From: an uncultured Hyphomicrobiales bacterium
GTDB taxonomy: Bacteria > Pseudomonadota > Alphaproteobacteria > Rhizobiales > Beijerinckiaceae
NCBI GenBank assembly: GCA_903902915.1
Contig: CAIUWR010000095.1
Location: forward strand, 1 to 64,000
DNA length: 64,000 nt
Reading direction: 5' to 3'
The notes beneath the pieces were generated by a model that was not told the origin of the DNA, ran no database searches, and saw nothing but the letters and a program-made list of their open reading frames with translations. The translations under genes were made by a program, and so were the position numbers. Position 1 is the stretch's first letter; every line of letters begins with the position of its first letter. Below, one piece after another: positions 1 through 9,092 of this stretch.

Positions 1-42
1 AGTCGATCTTGGCCTGATTGATCGGGCGACAAAGACGTTTCG

Positions 43-80
43 TGGCTTTGGTCCGCCTCGGCCGGGGCGGACCAAAGCCA
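43..80. other. Perfect 15-bp-stem hairpin
   Basis: Bases 43-57 and 66-80 are perfect reverse complements with an 8-base loop. Neither strand shows a T-run after the stem, so it is not a classical intrinsic terminator. It may close a transcript of a gene lying left of the window, or be a repeat end. No gene is visible from 1 to 496. Confidence 0.5.
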
Positions 81-160
81 GACAGATGGCGAAACCCATG
101 GCTGGAGTGTCACCCATGTAATCGGTCTGATCTGTCAAGGACACATCCGGTTGCACAGGT

Positions 161-465
161 GGGGGTCTATGCGACTTTGTGGTTAGCGCCTTTGCAACCG
201 CGCCACCAACCAGCATTCCCCGACCCCCACCCCGTCCGCTGGCGCGGCCGACCCTCCCCACCGGGGGGGGGGTTTACAGCTAACGATCTGAATTATAAGG
301 GAAAACGCCCGCCACTTCCCCTCCCCCTTGTGGGGAGGGGTGCGGGGTGGGGGTCTACGCGACTTTGTGGTTAGCGCCTTTGCATCAGCGCCAACGATCA
401 TCATCTCGCGCCCCCCACCCCGTCACGTGTCGCACGCCAACCCTCCCCACGAGGGGGAGGGTTAT
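161..465. repeat. Composite family A intergenic repeat
   Basis: This stretch has two near-identical direct copies of about 37 bases (161-197 and 349-385) around a GC-rich block with CCCCCACCCCGTCCGCT and runs that fold on themselves (CCCTCCCCAC / GGGGGAGGG). A third partial block lies at 410-465. The stretch 303-355 is nearly identical to 20124-20172, and 210-260 matches the reverse complement of the right end of 33450-33606. It is non-coding and marks a dispersed repeat family in this genome. Confidence 0.75.
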
Positions 466-496
466 TAAATGCTCGCAATTCAACGACTTGGCGTGC

Positions 497-976
497 TCAG
501 ACCTGCTCAAGCATCGCGGCGGCGCCCGAGGCTTCGGCGCCGGTGCCTTCTTCCAGATTCATGCTCTTCACCACGCCGTCCACGACGAGCATGGAGAAGC
601 GGCGCATGCGCATGCCAAGGCCGCGCTCGGTCAGGTCGAGGCCGAGGCCTGCGGCTTGCGCGAATTTTGCGCTGCCGTCGGCCAGAAACTCCACCTTGTC
701 GCCGCAGTTGGTGGCGTCGCGCCAGGCGCCCATCACGAAGGCGTCGTTGACGGCGGTGACGGCGATGGTGTCGACGCCCTTGGCCTTCAGCGCATCGTAA
801 TTGTCACGATAGCCGGGCAGGTGGTTGCGGTGGCAGGTGGGCGTGAACGCGCCGGGGAGGCCGAACAGCACAACCTTCTTGCCCTTGAAAATCTCGTCGG
901 AGGTCTTCGGCTTGGGACCATCGCTGGTCATCACCGTGAACGTCACCTCCGGAAAATGGTCGCCAACCTTGATCAT
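497..976 (-). CDS. Peroxiredoxin (Prx5/AhpE-like)
   Basis: A 159-residue cytosolic thiol peroxidase of the PRX5 subfamily. It should reduce hydrogen peroxide or organic peroxides using glutaredoxin/glutathione or thioredoxin. The peroxidatic motif PGAFTPTCHRNHLPGY is intact, with catalytic Cys48 and the PxxxT/SxxC arrangement. Length is normal for the family. The ATG at 976 has AGGGAG in front of it, so the longer frame from 1021 is not used. It lies 54 bp downstream of the DsbD-like gene on the same strand, suggesting a redox/stress transcription unit. Confidence 0.93.
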   Translation of the reverse strand: MIKVGDHFPEVTFTVMTSDGPKPKTSDEIFKGKKVVLFGLPGAFTPTCHRNHLPGYRDNYDALKAKGVDTIAVTAVNDAFVMGAWRDATNCGDKVEFLADGSAKFAQAAGLGLDLTERGLGMRMRRFSMLVVDGVVKSMNLEEGTGAEASGAAAMLEQV

Positions 977-1030
977 GAATGCTCTCCCTGCGCCTTGATG
1001 TCGTTGCATCATGAGATGCACGTTTTTGTT

Positions 1031-1891
1031 TTAGGGCTTCGCTCGCTGCGCGTCGAGGGTGGTTGTGGCCTCGAAGGCGCTGTCTCCCACAACCATCGTC
1101 AGAATGACCTCCACTGGCCCGGCGATGGCGTCGGCGGGCTTCTGGGCCAGGATCAGGTCGAAGCCTTCGGCCGAGCGTTTCGTGTCGAAGTACCAGTCTT
1201 GCGGACCTTCGACGAAAAGATCGTCGGGCGCTCCGCCTGAAAAGCGCAGACGCCACGCGTCAGGCGCCTCGGCCCGCGTCACGGCCACACGCGGCGCGGC
1301 GGGATCGCTGGCCGGGCGGGGCGTGCGCGCGACCCATGCCCGAAGCAGGGGCGCCTCCGCGCTCTCGGGCGCGCCGGGCGCCAGCTCCAGTTGCAGCGTC
1401 GCCTGTGCGGGAAGGCACAGTTTATCACAGGTCGCATAGTCGAGCTTGAGGGCGATGCCGACGGGTTTGGCCGGATCGACCGGCGTGACCACCAGCGGAA
1501 ACAGCACGTCATCCATATAGCCGAAGGCCTCAGCGCCCGCTTCCCTATAGCGGCGCGGCGCCGGAAAGAGCGGTTGCGCGCTGGCCAGATTGGTCGATCC
1601 TTCAAAGGAGAAAGTGGGCGGCACGCCTGCATCCCCCGGCTGCTTCCAATAGGTGAGGCTGCCGGGCGCCAGGCGGATTTCGACGCCTGCAAGGTAGCGA
1701 CCCTGCGTGAGCCCGCCTGCGGCCAGCAGCCGCGCCCTCGACTTTTCGCCCTGCGCCCGGTCGGAGCTCTGAGCCCGCGCGCCCTCACCTGCGGCCAGGG
1801 TGAGACAGACGCATAAAATCCAGTAAATCAAAGGGATGATCGCCTTGAGGCGGACCTGCGAGCTGGGGGGTGGGACGGTCGATCTGAACAT
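1031..1891 (-). CDS. Exported DsbD N-terminal-domain-like protein
   Basis: A 286-residue protein with a signal-peptide-like hydrophobic segment at about residues 15-38 ending in GARAQ. The rest resembles the periplasmic immunoglobulin-like alpha domain of the thiol:disulfide interchange protein DsbD. A CDKLC cysteine pair sits where the alpha domain carries its redox pair. It has neither the multi-TM beta domain nor the thioredoxin gamma domain of full DsbD. The GTACCTC run before the start gives a weak ribosome site, and the ATG at 1891 was chosen because the signal peptide begins there. It is divergent from yqgE and upstream of peroxiredoxin. Electron donor and partner are unknown. Confidence 0.75.
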   Translation of the reverse strand: MFRSTVPPPSSQVRLKAIIPLIYWILCVCLTLAAGEGARAQSSDRAQGEKSRARLLAAGGLTQGRYLAGVEIRLAPGSLTYWKQPGDAGVPPTFSFEGSTNLASAQPLFPAPRRYREAGAEAFGYMDDVLFPLVVTPVDPAKPVGIALKLDYATCDKLCLPAQATLQLELAPGAPESAEAPLLRAWVARTPRPASDPAAPRVAVTRAEAPDAWRLRFSGGAPDDLFVEGPQDWYFDTKRSAEGFDLILAQKPADAIAGPVEVILTMVVGDSAFEATTTLDAQRAKP

Positions 1892-1990
1892 GGAACGCTT
1901 GTACCTCGTCGCCTGTTGAGGCGCCAGAACCGTTCCCGTGAACGGGCTGGATGCAGCCGGTCCTTGGCGCCGCGGCGACGAAGGCATACC

Positions 1991-2614
1991 ATGGCCCACA
2001 TGAGTCTCGACAAGATCAGATCCAGTCGGAAACGGCGCGGCTTTCTCGAAGGTCATGTCCTCGTCGCCATGCCCGGCATGACGGACCAGCGCTTCGCCAG
2101 ATCCGTGATCTATCTATGCGCCCATTCAAAGGAAGGGGCCATGGGGATCGTGATCAATCAGCGGGCCAAGCGGGTCAAGTTTTCCGACCTTCTGGTCCAA
2201 CTGGAGGTGATCGACGAGCAGGAGGTCATTCGTCTGCCCAAACGCGCAGGCGGGCTTCAGGTTCTGAAGGGCGGCCCGGTGGAGACGCAGCGCGGCTTCG
2301 TCCTGCATTCCTCCGATTACCATGTCGAAGACACCACCATGCCCATCGACAAATCCATCTCGCTCACAGCGACTGTGGATATTCTGCGCGCCATCGCCCA
2401 TGACGCCGGTCCTTATCAGGCGGTGCTGGCGCTTGGCTATGCGGGCTGGTCGCCCGGCCAGCTCGAAAAAGAGATCCAGCAGAACGGCTGGCTCAGCTGC
2501 GAAGCTGACGCCGATCTCGTGTTTGGATCCGACCTTGAGGCCAAATATGGCCGCGCCATGCGCAAGATCGGCATAGATCCCGCCATGCTGGTGAGCGAGG
2601 CCGGACACGCCTGA
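1991..2614 (+). CDS. YqgE/AlgH family protein
   Basis: A 207-residue member of the UPF0301/DUF179 family. The family start is clear: [15 protein letters not shown], followed by [19 protein letters not shown] and, near the C-terminus, [15 protein letters not shown]. Biochemical role is unsettled in the family; AlgH is linked to alginate regulation in Pseudomonas. The ATG at 1991 has GAAGG 7 bases upstream; an in-frame ATG at 2000 is the alternative. It is transcribed divergently from the DsbD-like gene across a gap of about 100 bp. Confidence 0.93.
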   Translation: MAHMSLDKIRSSRKRRGFLEGHVLVAMPGMTDQRFARSVIYLCAHSKEGAMGIVINQRAKRVKFSDLLVQLEVIDEQEVIRLPKRAGGLQVLKGGPVETQRGFVLHSSDYHVEDTTMPIDKSISLTATVDILRAIAHDAGPYQAVLALGYAGWSPGQLEKEIQQNGWLSCEADADLVFGSDLEAKYGRAMRKIGIDPAMLVSEAGHA

Positions 2615-2660
2615 AGCCGGAGCGCCAACGCGCTCAAGACTTCGCTTCAGATCGACGCTG

Positions 2661-5537
2661 TCAGGCCGCCACGTCCGTCGAGGCGCCCATCAATTTGCGG
2701 GCCTCGAGCGGGGTTATGCTCTGGCCGAAGACACTGCCTTGTCCGAAGGCGCAGCCGATCTGGAAAAGTTCGATCACGTCGCTCTCGCTCTCGGCGCCTT
2801 CCGCAATCACGTCCATGTCGTTGTCATGAGCCATGGTCACCAGAGAGCGCAGCATGCGCGGACGCGACCCCTTGACGGTTTGCTGCACGAAGGAGCGATC
2901 AATCTTGATCGTGTCGAAGGCGAAGCGCTGGAGATAGGACAGCGAGGAATAACCGGTGCCGAAATCCGCGAGCACGAGCCCTGCGCCCAACTCGCGCAGG
3001 CGCACCAGCATCTGGGCGGAATGTTCGGGATTTTCCAGCATCAGATATTCCGGAATTTCCAGCTTCAGCGAGCCGCGGCTGACGCCTGAGCGCGTCAGAA
3101 CGGATTTCACGTCGGCGATCAGGTCGTGGCGCAACAACTGGCGCGATGAAATGCGCACCGTCACATAAATCGGCGGATCGACATTGAGGGCCAGCTGCCA
3201 GGCGGCAAGCTCCCGCGCCGCCCGTTCCATGGCGAAAATGCCGAGATCCGCGATCAGCCCGGTCTCTTCCGCCAGGGGTACGAAGTCCGCTGGCGTCAGG
3301 CGTCCCAGACGCGGATGATTCCACCGCAGCTGGCTTTCGAAGCCCGCTATGGTGCGGTCTTCAAGGCGCACGATGGGCTGGAAGAAGACGCCGATCTCGT
3401 TGCGATCGAGCGCACGGCGCAGGTCAGCCTCGAGAGCCTGCCTGTCGGAGCGTTGCGCGGTCATGATCGGCTTGAAAACTTCGGTGCGGTTGCCGCCGTT
3501 GCGCTTGGCGAAGGCCAGCGCGATCTCGGCGTCCTTCAGCATATCCTCGGGCTTGGGATTCTGCTGGGGCTCGGTGAGGGCGACGCCAACCGAAACCGAG
3601 AGCACGATTTCCCGGTCATTGAAGGTGACCGGCATGGCCACGGTCTTGCGGACCCGGTCCGCAAGGCTTGAAATGGCGGCGGGGGTCGTTTCCGACAGGA
3701 TGATGATCGCGAACTGATCGCTTGCGATGCGCGCCAGCGTATCCTGCGGGTTGAGCATGCGCCCCAGCCGTCGCGCCGAGGTCAGAAGCACAGAATCGCC
3801 CGCCGCAAGACCCGCTGCGTCATTGACCTGCCGAAAGCGGTCAAGGTCGATGGCGATGACGCAGGGACGCTGCGTGTTCGTGGCGCGCGCGTTGCGCAGC
3901 GCGACGTCGAGCCGATCAAAGAACAGCTCCCTGTTGGGCAAGCCCGTCAGATTGTCATGCACGGCGTCGTGCATCATGCGTTCTTCGGAGATTTTGGTTT
4001 CCGTGATGTCGGCGAGCGTGCCCACGACACGGATGACCTCGCCGTCGGCGCCCACCACGGGGCGCGCCTTCAGCAAGAACCAGAGATAGTGGCCATCCCC
4101 TCCGCGCAGGCGGAATTCGAGATGGATGCGCCCGCGCCTTTGTTCCAGAACCGTGTCGAGGCAAGCGCTGTAGCGGTCGCGGTCGAAGGGATGCAGCACA
4201 TCGAACCAGTCCGAAGCGGGGCCGTCGAGGGTGCCTGGCTTCATGCCAAGCGCCTGTTCGGCCTCCTGGCTGATGTGGATATGGTCGGCTGTGACGTCCC
4301 AGTCGAAGACGATGTCGCCAGCGCCTGTCAGCGCCAGCGCCTTGCGTTCGACGTCCGAAACAGCGCCCTGGGCGAGGCCACCGGCGGCGAAGGCGTTCTG
4401 CATCACCGTGAAGCCGATCAGCATCACGATCAGCACGAGCCCTCCCACCAAGGCGGGCGACACAAGATCATTGGTCAGATAGCCGGTGACCGTGAAGGCT
4501 GCGGCGCAGACCCACATGAACAGCAAGAACCAGGTGGGGATCAGCATGACCGCGCGGTCGATGCCGTGCAGCGCCAGGTAGATCACCAGAATGAAGCCGA
4601 CGATGGCCACGGTGGCGAGCGAAATGCGCGCCACGCCCGCCGCCACGGGGGGATCATAGATGGCGATGCCCGCCAGAATGGTCAGCAGCGCCAGCCAGCC
4701 GATGACCACATGGGAGGCGCGCACATGCCAGCGGCTGAGGTTCAGATAGGCGAAAAGGAACACCGAGAGGGTGGCGGCCAGAAAGGTCTCGGCGCTGGCG
4801 CGCCATATCTGGTCGCTTGCGCCGCTGGAGCCCAGAATTTTTTGCCAGAAACCAAAGTCGATGCAGACATAGACCAGCACCGCCCAGGCCAGCGCGGCGG
4901 CGGCGGGGAAGATCACAGCCCCCTTCACCACGAAGACGATGGTGAGGAACAGGGCCAGAAGGCCAGCGATGCCGATGACGATGCCCTTGTAGAGGGTGAG
5001 GCTCGTCACCTTGTCCTTGTAGGCGTCCGGCTCCCAAAGGTAGAGCTGGGGCAGATTTGGCGTGCGCAGCTCCGCCACATAGGTGATCGTCGTGCCCGGA
5101 TCCAGCGTCAGGCGGAAGACGTCCGCATCGCCGCTGTCCTCCCGCTCGGGCGGAAAGCCCTGGCTGGCCGTGATGGCGGAGACGCGCGAGGCGCCAAGAT
5201 CGGGAGAGATGACGCCCGAGCCGACCAGCCGGAAATAGGGGGCGACGATCAATCGCTCGATCTGCTCTTCGGTGTCGTTCGTCAGAGCGAAGACGATCCA
5301 GGCTGGCTTGGTGCCGGCCTCGCGGGCGCTCACCTCGATGCGGCGGACAATGCCGTCGGAGCCGGGCGCGGTGGAAACCTGCAAACGGTCGCTTTGCGAA
5401 TCGTTGCGCTCGACCGCATTGGTCAGATCAATCGCTTGCGCGTCGAGCGGCACGCGCACGGATTCGACCGCCGTTGCGGGCAGCATGGAGCCGGTCAGCG
5501 TGGCGAGCGCGAGGATGAGGCGGAGGATGCGGCGCAC
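2661..5537 (-). CDS. Membrane PAS-GGDEF-EAL protein, degenerate motifs
   Basis: A 958-residue cyclic-di-GMP-type signalling protein. In order it has a signal peptide (1-23), a periplasmic sensory region (about 25-180), seven or eight membrane helices (about 180-390), a PAS fold (about 395-515), GGDEF (about 525-690) and EAL (about 705-950). The GGDEF signature reads ASDQF (605-609) and the EAL signature reads ESQ (734-736), although ADFGTGYSSL and VIAEGAES are intact. Cyclase activity is therefore doubtful and phosphodiesterase activity uncertain; it may be a c-di-GMP receptor or scaffold. The start codon is GTG at 5537, and a promoter-like sequence lies upstream at 5617-5643. Confidence 0.9.
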   Translation of the reverse strand: MRRILRLILALATLTGSMLPATAVESVRVPLDAQAIDLTNAVERNDSQSDRLQVSTAPGSDGIVRRIEVSAREAGTKPAWIVFALTNDTEEQIERLIVAPYFRLVGSGVISPDLGASRVSAITASQGFPPEREDSGDADVFRLTLDPGTTITYVAELRTPNLPQLYLWEPDAYKDKVTSLTLYKGIVIGIAGLLALFLTIVFVVKGAVIFPAAAALAWAVLVYVCIDFGFWQKILGSSGASDQIWRASAETFLAATLSVFLFAYLNLSRWHVRASHVVIGWLALLTILAGIAIYDPPVAAGVARISLATVAIVGFILVIYLALHGIDRAVMLIPTWFLLFMWVCAAAFTVTGYLTNDLVSPALVGGLVLIVMLIGFTVMQNAFAAGGLAQGAVSDVERKALALTGAGDIVFDWDVTADHIHISQEAEQALGMKPGTLDGPASDWFDVLHPFDRDRYSACLDTVLEQRRGRIHLEFRLRGGDGHYLWFLLKARPVVGADGEVIRVVGTLADITETKISEERMMHDAVHDNLTGLPNRELFFDRLDVALRNARATNTQRPCVIAIDLDRFRQVNDAAGLAAGDSVLLTSARRLGRMLNPQDTLARIASDQFAIIILSETTPAAISSLADRVRKTVAMPVTFNDREIVLSVSVGVALTEPQQNPKPEDMLKDAEIALAFAKRNGGNRTEVFKPIMTAQRSDRQALEADLRRALDRNEIGVFFQPIVRLEDRTIAGFESQLRWNHPRLGRLTPADFVPLAEETGLIADLGIFAMERAARELAAWQLALNVDPPIYVTVRISSRQLLRHDLIADVKSVLTRSGVSRGSLKLEIPEYLMLENPEHSAQMLVRLRELGAGLVLADFGTGYSSLSYLQRFAFDTIKIDRSFVQQTVKGSRPRMLRSLVTMAHDNDMDVIAEGAESESDVIELFQIGCAFGQGSVFGQSITPLEARKLMGASTDVAA

Positions 5538-5616
5538 GGGTACCTGAAAGTCAGCGGGGCTCCCCGATCCATGGGGAAAGTTTGACCTGAACCCCGACCA
5601 TGTCGGAAATGTGATT

Positions 5617-5643
5617 GGTATAGCCTGTCAGGGGCGCAGACAA
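5617..5643 (-). promoter_or_regulatory. Candidate housekeeping promoter for the EAL gene
   Basis: Read on the minus strand this is TTGTCTG, 12 bases, then GCTATACC. It matches the alphaproteobacterial housekeeping consensus TTGACGS-N10-14-GCTANAWC with few differences. It would give a leader of roughly 70 bases before the GTG at 5537. Confidence 0.4.
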
Positions 5644-5652
5644 GCGGCGGCC

Positions 5653-6255
5653 TTATCGTGGCTGGCTGGGGCGCACAGGATCATTCTCCAGCAATCCATA
5701 CAAAACATGATCTTGCCACACGCCGTTGATGCGCAAATAGGCCCTCACATAGCCCTCCCGCGTGAAGCCGACGCCCTCCAGAAGGCGCATGGAGGCGGTG
5801 TTGTGGGGCAGGCAGGCGGCCTCCAGCCGATGCAGGCGCAGGGTGTCGAAGGCGAAGCCGATCGCCGCCCGCACCGCCTTCGCCATGTGGCCCTTGCCCG
5901 CATGGGGCTTGCCCATCCAGTAGCCCAGGGTCGCGCATTGGGCGACGCCTCGACGGACTTGCCCCAGCGTCAGCCCTCCCATGAGCACATCGTCGCGCGC
6001 GCGGAAAATGAAGAAGGGATAGGCGTCATCCCGGCTGATCTCCTCCCCATGGCGGCGCAGCCTGCTGCGGAACGCGCCCCGGGTGAGGTCGTCGGCGGGC
6101 CAGGTCGGCTCCCAGGGCGTCAGGAAATCCCGGCTGAACTCGCGCACCCAGCGCCACTGGTCGAAATCGCGCATCTCGCCCGGACGAAGGTAGAATCCTT
6201 CACCCCGGATGAAGTTCGCATTGTCGGACGATGGACCAAGCCGGAAGAGAGCCAT
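5653..6255 (-). CDS. GNAT acetyltransferase, RimJ/RimL type
   Basis: A 200-residue acetyl-CoA-dependent N-acetyltransferase of the RimJ/RimL class, which modifies N-termini of ribosomal proteins or other amines. The acetyl-CoA loop is visible as GKPHAGKGHMAKA, followed by the typical RLEAACLPHNTASMRLLEG and GFTREGYVRAYLRINGVW. It lies 9 bp after the M16 peptidase gene and is the last gene of a thrC / peptidase / acetyltransferase unit. The actual acceptor is not predictable. Confidence 0.9.
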   Translation of the reverse strand: MALFRLGPSSDNANFIRGEGFYLRPGEMRDFDQWRWVREFSRDFLTPWEPTWPADDLTRGAFRSRLRRHGEEISRDDAYPFFIFRARDDVLMGGLTLGQVRRGVAQCATLGYWMGKPHAGKGHMAKAVRAAIGFAFDTLRLHRLEAACLPHNTASMRLLEGVGFTREGYVRAYLRINGVWQDHVLYGLLENDPVRPSQPR

Positions 6256-6264
6256 GGGATAACT

Positions 6265-7524
6265 CTAGAGATTCGCGAGCCTTTCGGCGACTCTGTCGGG
6301 ACTTGGGACTTTGCCCGCATCTCCGACCACGGCGACGGTGGGGGGCGTGCGCAGGGCGGCGAGGCCCGCGCCCCGCACGTCCTCCAGCGTCAGCGCGTCG
6401 ATTTGCGCGATCATTTCAGCGCGGCTGATCAGCCGCCCGAAGGCGAGGATCTGGCGGGCGATCTGGTCGGCGCGGGCGGCGGGCGATTCGAGGGCGGTCA
6501 GAAGCGAGACCTTGGCCTGCGCCTTGGCGCGCTGCATTTCCTCGTGTGTCAGGCTTTGCGCGGCGCCCACGATGCAGTCGAGCGACACCTTGACGAGTTC
6601 TGGCACGTCGCGATGGGAGGCCGCAGCATAGAAGCCGAACAGGCCGGTGTCCGCATAGCCCCAGTGGAACGAATAGATCGAATAGGCGAGGCCGCGCGCC
6701 TCGCGCACCTCCTGAAACAGCCGCGACGACATGCCCCCGCCCACCGCATTGGCGAAGACATGGGCGGCATAGGTCATGGGATCGTTGTAGGAGGCGCTTT
6801 CGAAGCCGATCACCACATGGGTCTGCTCCAGCTTGCGTTTCTTGCGCAACTCGCCGCCTCGATACTGGGCGGGCTCGTGGGTGCTGATCAGGCGCGGCAG
6901 GCCCTCGAACCGCGCCGCGCTCTCATCCACGATGCGCTGATGCTCCAGCGCCCCGGAAGCGGCGACCACGGCGTTCGGCGTTCCGTAGTGCTGGCCCAGA
7001 TAGGCGCGCAGCGCAGGCGCGTCGAAGCTCGCCACTCGCTCGGGCGTGCCCAGAATCGGGCGTCCGATGGGTTGATGCGGATAGGCGGCGTCGTTGAACA
7101 GGTCGAAAATCAGATCGTCGGGCGTATCGAAGGCCTCGCCGATCTCCTGGGCGATGACGCCCTTTTCACGTTCCAGCTCGGCCGGATCAAAGGCGCTGTC
7201 GGTGAGGATGTCGGCGAGGATGTCCAGCGCCATGCCGCTGTCCTGCGCCAGAAGGCGCGCCTGATAAGATGTATATTCCACGCTGGTCGCTGCGTTGAGG
7301 TCGCCGCCCGCGCTTTCGATCTCCTCGGCGATGGCGCGGGCGTTGCGCCGCGTCGTGCCCTTGAAGGCCATATGTTCGAGCAGGTGGGAGATGCCGTTTT
7401 CGTGCTCGCTCTCGTTGCGCGCGCCAGCCCCCAGCCAGACGCCCAGAGACACGGTCTCGACCTCGCGCATGGCGTGGGTGACGATGCGCAGCCCCGAGGG
7501 CAGCGTGGTGATTTCGACGCTCAT
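6265..7524 (-). CDS. M16 family zinc peptidase (processing-protease like)
   Basis: A 419-residue inverzincin peptidase related to the mitochondrial processing peptidase beta subunit. The inverted zinc motif HLLEH supplies His47, Glu50 and His51, and the downstream Glu127 in VIAQEI is the third ligand. Typical bacterial single-copy length. Its ATG overlaps the thrC stop codon (TGATG at 7522-7526), which implies translational coupling. It has no signal peptide, so it should act in the cytosol, probably on peptides. Confidence 0.93.
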   Translation of the reverse strand: MSVEITTLPSGLRIVTHAMREVETVSLGVWLGAGARNESEHENGISHLLEHMAFKGTTRRNARAIAEEIESAGGDLNAATSVEYTSYQARLLAQDSGMALDILADILTDSAFDPAELEREKGVIAQEIGEAFDTPDDLIFDLFNDAAYPHQPIGRPILGTPERVASFDAPALRAYLGQHYGTPNAVVAASGALEHQRIVDESAARFEGLPRLISTHEPAQYRGGELRKKRKLEQTHVVIGFESASYNDPMTYAAHVFANAVGGGMSSRLFQEVREARGLAYSIYSFHWGYADTGLFGFYAAASHRDVPELVKVSLDCIVGAAQSLTHEEMQRAKAQAKVSLLTALESPAARADQIARQILAFGRLISRAEMIAQIDALTLEDVRGAGLAALRTPPTVAVVGDAGKVPSPDRVAERLANL

Positions 7525-8936
7525 CAGGCCCCGTTTCCAGCCGCGCGGGCGCGCTGTCTGACAAACTGTTCGATGGCCGCCTGATCGTTCGGCAGCACGG
7601 TAAAGTGTTCCTTGCGCTCCATCAGCCCTTCCATATGGGCGGGAAGCGGCGCGCGCACGCCAGCGGCCGCATAGACCGCATCGCCGAATTTCGCCGGATG
7701 GGCCGTGCCCAGCGCCACCATGGGCACATGGGGCGCCTTGGCCAAAGCCTTGCGCGCGCCATGGACCGCCACGGCGGTATGGGGGTCGATGAGATAGCCC
7801 GCCTCTTTGTAGACGCGGGCGATCTCCTTGGCGGTTCCCGTCTCGCCCGTGCGCAGGGCGTCGAACTCGGACCGGATCCTCGCCAGCGGTTTTTCGCCGA
7901 TGGTGAAGCTGCCGCTTTGCGCCTGCGCCGCCATGAGGCCGCGAATGACCGCAGCGTCGCGTCCGCAGGCGTCGAACAGCAGGCGCTCGAAGTTGGAGGA
8001 GACCTGAATGTCCATGGAGGGCGAGGAGGTGGCGTGGACGCCCTTCACCTCATAGGCGCCGCTGTCCAGGGTGCGGGCCAGAATGTCGTTCTCGTTGGTG
8101 GCGATGACGAGCCGGTCGATGGGCAGGCCCATCTGTTTGGCGATATAGCCCGCCAGAATGTCGCCGAAATTGCCCGTGGGAACCGTATAGGACACCTTGC
8201 GATGCGGCCCGCCCAGCACGACGGCGCTGGTGAAATAATAGACCGTCTGCGCCACCACCCGCGCCCAGTTGATGGAATTGACGCCCGACAGGCGCAAACC
8301 ATCGCGGAAGCTGTGGTTGTTGAACAGGCCCTTCAGGATCGCCTGGCAATCGTCGAAGGTGCCTTCCAGCGCGATGGCGTGAATGTTCGGCGCCTCGACC
8401 GTGGTCATCTGGCGGCGCTGCACGTCGGACACGCGCCCATGCGGATACATGATGAACACATCGACCTGTTCGAGCCCGGAGAAGGCCTCGATGGCGGCGG
8501 CGCCCGTGTCGCCGGAGGTCGCGCCCACGATGGTGGCGCGCTCGCCCCGCGCTTTCAGCGCATGGTCCATCATGCGCCCGAGCAGCTGCATCGCCACATC
8601 CTTGAAGGCGAGCGTCGGCCCGTGGAACAGCTCCAGCACGAAAAGGTTGTCGGCGATCTGCACCAGCGGCGTCACCGCCGGATGGCGGAAGGTGGCGTAG
8701 GAGGCTTCCAGCATGGCCGTGAAATCGCCCGCCGCCAGGTCGTCGCCCATGAAGGGGCCGATGACCTGTTGCGCGACTTGCGCATAGGGGCGCCCGGCGA
8801 AGCCAGCGATGGTCGCGGCGTCGAGGGTTGGGTAGCTCTCCGGCACATAGAGCCCGCCGTCGCGGGCGAGCCCTGCGAGAAGGGCGTCGGTGAAGGAGAG
8901 GGTGGAAGCTTCGCCACGGGTCGAGTGATAGCGCAC
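7524..8936 (-). CDS. thrC: Threonine synthase
   Basis: A 470-residue PLP enzyme that converts O-phospho-L-homoserine to L-threonine in the cytosol, the last step of threonine synthesis. The N-terminus MRYHSTRG and the PLP loop HGPTLAFKDVAMQ (Schiff-base Lys112) are diagnostic, as is the phosphate-binding TSGDTGAAA. Length fits the long class-II form of proteobacteria and fungi. It is first in the operon with the peptidase and GNAT genes. The 156-bp gap to the divergent transporter should hold its promoter. Confidence 0.97.
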   Translation of the reverse strand: MRYHSTRGEASTLSFTDALLAGLARDGGLYVPESYPTLDAATIAGFAGRPYAQVAQQVIGPFMGDDLAAGDFTAMLEASYATFRHPAVTPLVQIADNLFVLELFHGPTLAFKDVAMQLLGRMMDHALKARGERATIVGATSGDTGAAAIEAFSGLEQVDVFIMYPHGRVSDVQRRQMTTVEAPNIHAIALEGTFDDCQAILKGLFNNHSFRDGLRLSGVNSINWARVVAQTVYYFTSAVVLGGPHRKVSYTVPTGNFGDILAGYIAKQMGLPIDRLVIATNENDILARTLDSGAYEVKGVHATSSPSMDIQVSSNFERLLFDACGRDAAVIRGLMAAQAQSGSFTIGEKPLARIRSEFDALRTGETGTAKEIARVYKEAGYLIDPHTAVAVHGARKALAKAPHVPMVALGTAHPAKFGDAVYAAAGVRAPLPAHMEGLMERKEHFTVLPNDQAAIEQFVRQRARAAGNGA

Positions 8937-9092
8937 GCTGGATCCTGCTGATGGAACGCAATGGCGCGGTCTAGCACGAAATGCGCCCGCGCACAGAGTC
9001 CGTGCGCGGTGCGGCCGCGAAGGCGCGCCCCCTGATGGCCAAAGCCACGATCATGGTTTATGTCATTTTGAACGTATAATCGTGGGGGCGTC

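Noticed and set aside
3957-5585. Long open frame (542 codons) antisense to the EAL gene
   Set aside because: It mirrors the codon bias of the gene on the other strand, has low-complexity His/Gln/Asp-rich translation and no ribosome site or recognisable domain.
9075-9080. Perfect TATAAT before the DMT transporter
   Set aside because: No matching -35 element at 16-18 bp, and it lies only 12 bases from the ATG, so the mRNA would be nearly leaderless. Not strong enough to list.
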